5,905 bases of DNA from Corynebacterium sp. (GTDB taxonomy: Bacteria > Actinomycetota > Actinomycetes > Mycobacteriales > Mycobacteriaceae): contig NZ_JAUMTY010000013.1 in the NCBI RefSeq assembly GCF_030530965.1, positions 18,131-24,035 of the forward strand. The letters run 5' to 3'. The notes below the pieces were generated by a model, which saw nothing but the letters and a program-made list of their open reading frames with translations, had not been told where the DNA came from and made no database searches. Of this stretch, positions 1 to 5,905 are shown piece by piece. Every line of letters begins with the position of its first letter. Position 1 is the first letter of the stretch. Both the position numbers and the translations under genes were made by a program.

Positions 1-2238
1 GGGTCTCAACCAACCAGGACCGTAGACCCGCCAGATGTGAACTGGCCGGTGTTTATCATTTCCGGCGTTCTCATCATCTGCATTGCGCTGTGGGCGATAC
101 TGGCACCCGATAACGCACTGTCCGTGCTGACGGACATCGTTGGAACAGTGTCGAAGAATGCTGGATGGTTCTATATCCTCACCGCCACGGTGGCTGTGCT
201 GTTCATGCTCGGTGTTGCCATCACCCGTGCGGGCCTCATCAAACTCGGGCCGGACCATGCGAAACCGCAGTTCGGCCTTTTCTCTTGGGCATCGATGCTT
301 TTCGCCGCAGGTATCGGCATCGACTTGCTGTTCTTCTCGGTGGCGGAGCCGGTGAGCCAGTATTACCACCCACCATCAGGCGACGGTGAGAGCATTGAAG
401 CCGCACGTCAGGCCGTTGTTTTCACCCTGTTCCACTACGGGATCACAGGGTGGGCGTTGTATGCCTTGATGGGAATGGCCTTCGGGTACTTCGCATACCG
501 CCTGAACATGCCCCTATCCATTCGATCCGCGCTCTATCCGCTGATCGGTAAGCGGATTCATGGACCCGCCGGCGATGCCGTCGATATCGCGGCCATGTTA
601 GGCACGGTTTTCGGTGTTGCCACATCATTGGGTATTGGGGTTGTTCAGCTCAATTACGGGCTGAAGGTCCTTTTTAACTTCCCCGAGAACTTAGGCTGGC
701 AAATAGGGCTAATCGTGCTAGCGGTTGCGGTGGCCACGATTTCTGCAGTGTCTGGTGTTGATAAAGGAATCAAACGCCTCTCAGAGATCAACGTGCTCCT
801 CGCTATCGGGCTCATGCTCTACATCCTGGTCACAGGCCGAACAGCTTTCCTCTTCGACGCCCTGGTCATGAATGTGGGCGAATATGTGTCGAAGTTCCCG
901 GGCATGACGATGGATACCTACGCATTCTCCGGTGCTCAAGAATGGCTGAACTCATGGACGCTGTTCTTCTGGGCATGGTGGGTGGCCTGGGCCCCCTTCA
1001 TCGGTCTATTCCTGGCGCGCATTTCGCGCGGGCGCAGTTTGCGGCAGTTCGTTGTCGGTACGATGTCCGTACCATTTTTATTCGTCCTGCTATGGGTGTC
1101 CTTTTTCGGGAATTCCGCTCTGGATAAAGTTATTCACGGCGATAGCGACTTTGGCCACATGGCAGTCGATAAGCCAGAGCGCGCGTTCTACCTCCTGCTG
1201 GGTCAGTATCCGGCCGGCATGGTTGTGATGGGAGCAGCGTCGCTGATCGGTCTGTTGCTCTACATCACCTCTGCGGACTCCGCGGCACTGGTCATGAGTA
1301 ACTTCACGTCGAAAATTACGGATTCTCAGCAAGATGGACGCGCATGGTCCCGTATTTTCTGGGCCGCCGCCGTCGGTGTTCTTACCATATCTATGCTGTT
1401 TGTCGACGGTATTCCCGCTTTGCAAAACGCAACGATCATTATGGGGTTGCCGTTCGCTATCGTCATGTATCTCGTGATGTACAGCTTGTTTAAGTCATTG
1501 CGTTTGGAACTATTGCAATCCAAATCGAGTGCGCGTGCTCTACACGGCGCAATGTCTAGCCGCGCTGCGCCTGCGGAAGCCGGAATGAACTGGAGGAAAC
1601 GCCTCAACCGAGCCATGTCATTCCCGTCATATAACCAGGTGGAGGCATATATCGATAAGGTCGCTGCCCCCGCTTTGGACAAAGTGGCGAAGGCATGCAA
1701 GGAACGCGGTGCAGATGTCGAGTACACGCGGTCAATCGTCGAGGGGCTGGGATTAGCTCAGCTTGACTTCCGCGTGAAGTTTGGGAGCGACAAAGACTTC
1801 CGCTACCAGATTTATCCCACGCAATACCCGATGCCGTCGTTCGCCGGCCGCATTCATCTGGATAGTGACAGTGAAGAACTGTATTACCGGTTGGAAATCT
1901 TCACGCTCACCGGTTCGCTGGGCTATGACGTTTATGGCTATACGGAATCTCAGCTCATTGAAAACGTTTTAGATTTGTATGAGAGGCATATGGAATTCCT
2001 TCACCTTCAATCCGATCTTCCGGGCGGATCCGACTTGTCGGATAATGCCGATCCGGTCGTCGAATGGGTAGACGATTATTCCGACTATGCTGCGGACAGT
2101 GCCGCTACAACAGGCAGTTCTGTGAGAAGTGAGAAACAAGAGGAGGCGGATCCGTCGGCTTCTACGGAGGAATCGACGGCAGTCGGCTCTTCCTCCGCGT
2201 CATCACAGGGCTCGGCCTCTCCAGAGAGCGAAAAATAA
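1..2238 (+). CDS. betT: BCCT-family choline transporter, BetT type (5' end outside window)
   Basis: A secondary transporter of the inner membrane that probably imports choline, the precursor of glycine betaine, under osmotic stress. Residues are counted from the GTG at 37. About 12 membrane helices span residues 4-485. The BCCT signature WTLFFWAWWVAWAPF (307-321) supplies the aromatic-box tryptophans W312, W314, W315 and W318 and runs into ARISRGRS. The glycine-rich helix reads AAGIGIDLLFF (90-100). Its D96 aligns with BetP Gly153, where Asp is typical of choline carriers (family knowledge). A long cytoplasmic C-terminal region (about 489-733) resembles that of E. coli BetT, which tunes activity to osmolarity, and ends in a Ser/Glu/Asp-rich tail. 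The frame is open from base 1 with 12 codons before the GTG. That GTG has no ribosome binding site and reads as Val within a PPDVNWPVF context, so the real start lies upstream. betB follows after 30 bases, supporting a choline-to-betaine operon. Other quaternary amines remain possible substrates. Confidence 0.85.
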   Translation, partial: GSQPTRTVDPPDVNWPVFIISGVLIICIALWAILAPDNALSVLTDIVGTVSKNAGWFYILTATVAVLFMLGVAITRAGLIKLGPDHAKPQFGLFSWASMLFAAGIGIDLLFFSVAEPVSQYYHPPSGDGESIEAARQAVVFTLFHYGITGWALYALMGMAFGYFAYRLNMPLSIRSALYPLIGKRIHGPAGDAVDIAAMLGTVFGVATSLGIGVVQLNYGLKVLFNFPENLGWQIGLIVLAVAVATISAVSGVDKGIKRLSEINVLLAIGLMLYILVTGRTAFLFDALVMNVGEYVSKFPGMTMDTYAFSGAQEWLNSWTLFFWAWWVAWAPFIGLFLARISRGRSLRQFVVGTMSVPFLFVLLWVSFFGNSALDKVIHGDSDFGHMAVDKPERAFYLLLGQYPAGMVVMGAASLIGLLLYITSADSAALVMSNFTSKITDSQQDGRAWSRIFWAAAVGVLTISMLFVDGIPALQNATIIMGLPFAIVMYLVMYSLFKSLRLELLQSKSSARALHGAMSSRAAPAEAGMNWRKRLNRAMSFPSYNQVEAYIDKVAAPALDKVAKACKERGADVEYTRSIVEGLGLAQLDFRVKFGSDKDFRYQIYPTQYPMPSFAGRIHLDSDSEELYYRLEIFTLTGSLGYDVYGYTESQLIENVLDLYERHMEFLHLQSDLPGGSDLSDNADPVVEWVDDYSDYAADSAATTGSSVRSEKQEEADPSASTEESTAVGSSSASSQGSASPESEK

Positions 2239-2241
2239 CGA

Positions 2242-2268
2242 TCACTAGAAAGTGAGTGCAGACACTTT
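2242..2268 (+). promoter_or_regulatory. betT-betB gap with two mutually exclusive stems at the betB start
   Basis: The 30-base gap contains a perfect inverted repeat AAAGTG (2249-2254) / CACTTT (2263-2268) with an 8-base loop, ending directly before the betB ATG. A competing stem, TCACT (2242-2246) / AGTGA (2251-2255), shares the AGTG strand, so only one can form at a time. The only purine-rich candidate ribosome binding site (AGAAAGTGAG, 2247-2256) is weak, about 12 bases from the ATG, and lies inside both stems. Sequestration of the binding site or translational coupling to betT is an inference. The short arms could be chance. Confidence 0.3.
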
Positions 2269-3813
2269 ATGTCGCAATCAATGACGCAAATGAAAACTGC
2301 CCCGACGCCGGCAGCCGAGCCGGAATCACTGTTCATCAATGGTGAATGGGGTTCTGCAATCGACGGTGAGACACGCACGATCACCTGCCCTGCTAACAAT
2401 CAGGCAGTAGGTGTGGTCGCTGAGGCGTCGACGAAGGACACCGACCGCGCCATCGCCGCTGCTCGTGAGGCTTTTGACTCGGGCGTGTGGTCAGGATGGT
2501 CGGGCTTCGACCGCGGCCAGCTTCTCCTCGCCGTCGCGGACGGTATTGAAAAGCGCAAGAACGAATTCGCGCTAGCGGAGTCCTTGGACACGGGCAAGCG
2601 CCTTATGGAATCCAATGCCGATATGGATGACATCATCGGATGCTTCCGTTACTTCGGCAAGCTCGCCGGTAACGACGCCGGTCGCGTCGTTGACGCTGGT
2701 GATCCGTCGATAAGCTCGCGTATTGTGCGTGAGCCGGTGGGCGTGTGCGGGCTGATTACCCCGTGGAATTACCCGCTTCTTCAGGTTGCGTGGAAGGTTG
2801 CGCCCTGTGTGGCGGCGGCGAACACCTTTGTTCTGAAGCCGGCCGAGCTGACTCCCCACACTTCTATGCTTTTGCTGGATGTGATGGATAAGGCCGGGCT
2901 GCCCAAGGGGGCGGGGAACCTGGTCACCGGCGCTGGTAAATCGGCGGGAGCACCCTTATCGAGCGACCCGCGTGTCGACATGGTGTCCTTCACGGGTGGC
3001 CTGGAGACCGGACGCCACTTGGCCTCTGAAGCGTCACTGACAGTGAAGAAGATTGCCCTTGAGCTGGGCGGCAAGAACCCCAATGTCATTTTCGCGGATG
3101 CCGACTACGACGCTGCGCTGGATAACGCGATGAATGCTGCGTTCGTCCACTCCGGGCAGGTGTGCTCGGCGGGTGCGCGGCTCGTCGTCGAGGAGTCCAT
3201 TGCTGAGCGCTTTGTCACCGACCTTGTGGCCCGTGCGGAAAAGGTTCGCTTGGGTGGTCCGTTTGATGAGAAAGCGGAGACGGGTGCGTTGATCTCGGAG
3301 GCGCACCGCGAGAAGGTCTCGAATTATGTGGCCCATGCTCGCGAGCAAGGTGCCCGCGTCCGGTGTGGCGGTGCTTTTGGTACTGGTCCCACAGCCGACG
3401 GCAGTGCGTCACTGGATGATGGCTGGTTCTACTTGCCGACGGTGATCGATCAGTGCACCCAGGAGATGGACTGTGTTCACGATGAGGCCTTTGGCCCGAC
3501 GGTGACTGTGGAGACATTCTCGACGGAAGAGGAAGCCATCCGCATCGCGAACGACACGAACTACGGGTTGGCCGGGGCCGTGTGGACGTCCGACGCGGGC
3601 CGCGCAGAGCGCGTTGCTCGTGGGTTACGGCACGGAACGATCTGGATTAATGATTTCCACCCCTACTTGCCACAGGCAGAGTGGGGCGGCTTCGGCCAGT
3701 CCGGCATGGGCCGCGAACTCGGCCCCACTGGCCTGGAGGAATACACCGAGCCGAAGCACATTTATCACAACACGACGCCGGCCGTGACCGGGTGGTTTAG
3801 CCCCGAGGAGTAG
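2269..3813 (+). CDS. betB: Betaine aldehyde dehydrogenase (BetB/GbsA type)
   Basis: A soluble NAD(P)-dependent aldehyde dehydrogenase that oxidises betaine aldehyde to glycine betaine, the last step of osmoprotectant synthesis from choline. At 514 residues it is near the usual family length of about 490, with an extra N-terminal stretch before LFINGEW (21-27). All core residues are visible: N167 in TPWNYP (oxyanion), K190 and E193 in LKPAE (cofactor), the turn FTGGLETG (241-248), the general base E265 in ELGGKNPN, the nucleophile C299 in HSGQVCSAG, and E406/F408 in HDEAFGP. The C-terminal block WINDFHPYLPQAEWGG (459-474), followed by QSGMGRELG, is characteristic of GbsA-like betaine aldehyde dehydrogenases rather than generic ALDHs. 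The start is the first ATG after the betT stop; in-frame ATGs at 2281 and 2290 are alternatives, and none has a good ribosome binding site. Oxidation of other amino-aldehydes cannot be excluded. The 3' end overlaps the convergent PTS gene by 17 bases. Confidence 0.9.
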   Translation: MSQSMTQMKTAPTPAAEPESLFINGEWGSAIDGETRTITCPANNQAVGVVAEASTKDTDRAIAAAREAFDSGVWSGWSGFDRGQLLLAVADGIEKRKNEFALAESLDTGKRLMESNADMDDIIGCFRYFGKLAGNDAGRVVDAGDPSISSRIVREPVGVCGLITPWNYPLLQVAWKVAPCVAAANTFVLKPAELTPHTSMLLLDVMDKAGLPKGAGNLVTGAGKSAGAPLSSDPRVDMVSFTGGLETGRHLASEASLTVKKIALELGGKNPNVIFADADYDAALDNAMNAAFVHSGQVCSAGARLVVEESIAERFVTDLVARAEKVRLGGPFDEKAETGALISEAHREKVSNYVAHAREQGARVRCGGAFGTGPTADGSASLDDGWFYLPTVIDQCTQEMDCVHDEAFGPTVTVETFSTEEEAIRIANDTNYGLAGAVWTSDAGRAERVARGLRHGTIWINDFHPYLPQAEWGGFGQSGMGRELGPTGLEEYTEPKHIYHNTTPAVTGWFSPEE

Positions 3814-5905
3814 GTTTTTCGACGGAGAACAGCGGCCGCATGGTCGTGACTGATGCGTTCTCCGTCGGCTCGGATGCCATGGTGATTTCCATCCGTCGGC
3901 TGTCCATCACCACAACAGGAACAGTGGTGGGCCGGCCAGCTGCAGCGACGGCGGGCACGTCGTATGTCACGATCGGCTGACCTTGGACAACGTGGTCGCC
4001 CTTCTTGGCGTGGACCGTGAATCCTTGGCCGTTTAATTCAACGGTGTCGATACCCAGGTGCACGAGGACGCCGATGCGGTCGTCGGTCATGATGGCGAAG
4101 GCGTGCGGGAAGAGCTGCATGATGCGGCCGCTGACGGGAGCGACGGCCTCGAGTACGTCGTCTTCCGGGCGGATAGCGAGGCCGCGGCCCACTGTTTCCG
4201 ACGCGAAGGTTTCATCTTCTACCTGCGAGAGCGGGATCACTGTTCCGGGGATCGGCGCGCGGACTTCCAGAGGCCCATGGGGTTCTGTGGAGGGTGCCTC
4301 CGCTGAGTCTGGCGTCGGCTCTGAGTGTTCTGCGGAGGCAGCAACCGCGAGAGCTGCGTTGATTTCGTCTTTAAGGACATCAGATTCTGTCCCGAAGACT
4401 GCTTGGACACTGGTTCCGATCTCCATGACCCCGGACGCGCCCAAAGCTTGGAGTTTGTTCTTATCGACGGCGGCGGGGTTGTTGACTTCCATGCGGAGCC
4501 GGGTAATGCATGCGTCCACGTTCGCGAGGTTGTCCCGCCCGCCGAAAGCGTTAATGAGGGCTTCGGCCCGCGACGATGGGGCAGGTGAACCTTGTCCTGC
4601 GCTGCCACCCGTGGTGCTCGAGGAAGCCTCCGAAGTTCCATTTTCCGACGTTGTAGTGCCGGCTTCTGAGCCCGACTCATCGGTGTTGTCAGCTGCACCG
4701 ACCGCCGCATCTGCTCGGCCTGGTGTGTGGAGATTCCAATGCACGATGGCGAACCGGAATATGAGGTAGTACAGAACCGCGAACGCGAGCCCTTGAACGA
4801 TAAGAAGAGGAATGTTGTGTGCAGCGGGGGCCGTGCCATAGAGAATCAAATCGAGTAGCCCGGCAGAGAACGAGAACCCCAGGTGGATGTTCAATAGCTC
4901 CGCAATAGCGAGGGACAGGCCTGTGAGCACCGCGTGGACAACGTAGAGGGGGAACGCCAAGAACATAAACGCGAATTCGAGTGGTTCGGTCACGCCGGTA
5001 AAGAACGCCGTCAATCCGGCAGCGGAGAGGATACCGACCGCCGTCGCTTTTTGGCCCTTCTTCGCTGTGTGAATCATGGCCAGCGCTGCTGCGGGAAGAC
5101 CGAACATCAAAATGGGATAAAAACCGGAGGTCAGCAGCCCCGCGGAGTGATCGCCTGCGGCGAAGCGGGAGAGCTCGCCGGACACAGTTCCGTCGGGTCC
5201 GTTGTAATCACCGTAAATAAACCACACGTAGGTGTTCAGAATGTGGTGAAGTCCCAGCGGGATGAGCATTCGGTTAGCAAATCCGTAAACAAACGCTCCT
5301 AATGCACCCGTTCCACCGATGAACCGGCCGATCGCCGTCAACCCTTCGTTAAAGATGGGGTAAATGTACGACAGAACGAATCCGGTGATCAGCGTCGTTA
5401 CTGAGACGACGATGGGCACGAATCGACGCCCGCCGAAGAACCCGAGGTAGGACGGCAGTTTAATGTCGTGATACTTGTCGTAGAGCCACGCGGTGAGCAG
5501 ACCGACGACGATACCGCCGAAGACGCTGTAATCGATGAGCGCTTGTTCGCCTGAGGAATCTTTGACTCCGTGGAGGACGAGCGGCGACATTTGTTTGAAC
5601 ACTGCCCCCATCACAAGGTAGCCGGCGACGGCAGCCAGGGCTGTTGACCCGTCGGCCTTCTTAGCGAAACCAATGGCTACGCCGACCGCAAAAAGGAGCG
5701 GGAGCTGCGAGAAGAGCGCTTGGCCGGCGGCGCTCATCGCCTCGAAGAAGGGGCCGATAACGGGGGTTTGGATCCTTCCGAGGAGGTCGTCTTGGCCTAA
5801 TCGGAGAAGTATTCCCGCTGCCGGCAGGAGCGCGATGGGCAGCATGAGGCTTTTGCCCAACCGCTGGAGCTGGGAAAAGTCGGGTCTATGAAACTTCCGT
5901 TTCGA
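3797..5905 (-). CDS. nagE: PTS permease EIICBA, N-acetylglucosamine (NagE) type (5' end outside window)
   Basis: A membrane permease that imports a sugar, probably N-acetylglucosamine, while phosphorylating it with phosphate passed from HPr. Residues are counted from the TTG at 5860. Domains run C-B-A. EIIC (about 1-380) is hydrophobic, with GLHHILNT (203-210), SGFYPILMFGLP (245-256) and the conserved GVTEPLEF (289-296). EIIB (about 432-508) has the phospho-cysteine C451 in DACITRLR. EIIA (about 530-660) has H586 in FPHAF and the phospho-histidine H601 in VHLGIDTVELNG. Linkers at about 385-430 and 508-528 are low-complexity, rich in Ser, Thr, Gly, Glu and Ala. The C-B-A order and EIIC motifs match NagE; actinobacterial and E. 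coli glucose permeases are arranged differently. Glucose or glucosamine remain possible. The TTG is not the real start: the frame stays open for 15 more codons to the window edge and reads FSQLQRLGKSLMLPIALLPA, the normal beginning of this family, so only a short N-terminus should be missing. Confidence 0.85.
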   Translation of the reverse strand, partial: SKRKFHRPDFSQLQRLGKSLMLPIALLPAAGILLRLGQDDLLGRIQTPVIGPFFEAMSAAGQALFSQLPLLFAVGVAIGFAKKADGSTALAAVAGYLVMGAVFKQMSPLVLHGVKDSSGEQALIDYSVFGGIVVGLLTAWLYDKYHDIKLPSYLGFFGGRRFVPIVVSVTTLITGFVLSYIYPIFNEGLTAIGRFIGGTGALGAFVYGFANRMLIPLGLHHILNTYVWFIYGDYNGPDGTVSGELSRFAAGDHSAGLLTSGFYPILMFGLPAAALAMIHTAKKGQKATAVGILSAAGLTAFFTGVTEPLEFAFMFLAFPLYVVHAVLTGLSLAIAELLNIHLGFSFSAGLLDLILYGTAPAAHNIPLLIVQGLAFAVLYYLIFRFAIVHWNLHTPGRADAAVGAADNTDESGSEAGTTTSENGTSEASSSTTGGSAGQGSPAPSSRAEALINAFGGRDNLANVDACITRLRMEVNNPAAVDKNKLQALGASGVMEIGTSVQAVFGTESDVLKDEINAALAVAASAEHSEPTPDSAEAPSTEPHGPLEVRAPIPGTVIPLSQVEDETFASETVGRGLAIRPEDDVLEAVAPVSGRIMQLFPHAFAIMTDDRIGVLVHLGIDTVELNGQGFTVHAKKGDHVVQGQPIVTYDVPAVAAAGRPTTVPVVVMDSRRMEITMASEPTENASVTTMRPLFSVEKPTPRG
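3820..3867 (+). terminator. 11-bp perfect inverted repeat just after betB; possible betB terminator
   Basis: CGACGGAGAAC (3820-3830) is the exact reverse complement of GTTCTCCGTCG (3857-3867), with a 26-base loop. An extra GCAT/ATGC pairing (3838-3841 with 3853-3856) stacks on the stem if 7 bases bulge out. It begins 7 bases after the betB stop, the right place to end the betT-betB transcript. It also lies inside the last codons of the convergent PTS gene, in a tail beyond the conserved EIIA fold. No T-run follows the stem on the + strand (the run GTTTTT at 3814-3819 precedes it), so it is not a classic intrinsic terminator. It would have to act as a U-poor terminator, a pause or Rho-assisted site, or an mRNA 3'-end stabiliser. 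The repeat is certain; the role is inferred. Confidence 0.45.

Noticed and set aside
1090..1727. Two open frames of 111 and 133 codons antisense to the transporter
   Set aside because: They lie opposite conserved BCCT helices and the C-terminal domain and show no recognisable protein features.
2028..2043. Near-palindrome ATCCGAC-TT-GTCGGAT inside betT, resembling a repressor operator
   Set aside because: A 7-bp inverted repeat with a short spacer is expected a few times by chance in a window of this size, and it sits deep inside the transporter's coding tail, far from any start.
3788..3819. Short stem (CGGG/CCCG) followed by TTTTT near the betB stop as a classic intrinsic terminator
   Set aside because: The stem is only 4 bp, lies before the stop codon, and is separated from the T-run by about 9 bases, so it does not fit a working intrinsic terminator.
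3832..3839. GCGGCCGC (NotI site) as a possible cloning junction
   Set aside because: It lies in frame within natural PTS coding sequence that reads continuously on both sides. An 8-base palindrome in G+C-rich DNA is not evidence of construction.
4005..4769. 254-codon open frame on the + strand, antisense to the PTS gene
   Set aside because: The translation is Ser/Arg/Pro/Thr-rich with no recognisable domain, and it lies wholly opposite well-conserved EIIB/EIIA coding sequence. It is a typical shadow frame in G+C-rich DNA.
4237..4839. 200-codon open frame on the - strand within the PTS gene
   Set aside because: It is an alternate frame of the same strand with low-complexity Arg/Pro/Ser/Gln composition, overlapping the linker, EIIB and the beginning of EIIA. 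No frameshift is needed because the main frame is intact.

Overview
The window carries three protein genes with almost no space between them. No RNA gene, mobile element, CRISPR array or long non-coding stretch is visible. The moderately high G+C content and the protein sequences suggest a Gram-positive actinobacterium, possibly Corynebacterium or a relative. This is an impression from protein style, not a demonstrated assignment.

Left part (1-3813, + strand): a BCCT-family, BetT-type choline transporter, cut at its 5' end by the window edge, is followed after 30 bases by a betaine aldehyde dehydrogenase (BetB/GbsA type). They look like one osmoprotection operon. Choline would be imported by the transporter, oxidised to betaine aldehyde by an enzyme not seen here, and then oxidised by BetB to glycine betaine. 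An Asp in the transporter's glycine-rich helix, at the position that distinguishes choline from betaine BCCT carriers, supports choline as the substrate.

Right part (3797-5905, - strand): a single-chain phosphotransferase permease with domain order EIIC-EIIB-EIIA, most like the N-acetylglucosamine (NagE) group, also cut at its 5' end by the window edge. It converges on betB, and the two genes overlap by 17 bases at their 3' ends. No functional link with the choline genes is evident.

The most notable non-gene signals are an 11-bp perfect inverted repeat that starts 7 bases after the betB stop codon but lies inside the PTS coding sequence (possible betB terminator), and two mutually exclusive small stems in the betT-betB gap. 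I see no evidence of a novel multi-gene system; the gene content is ordinary osmoprotection and sugar uptake.
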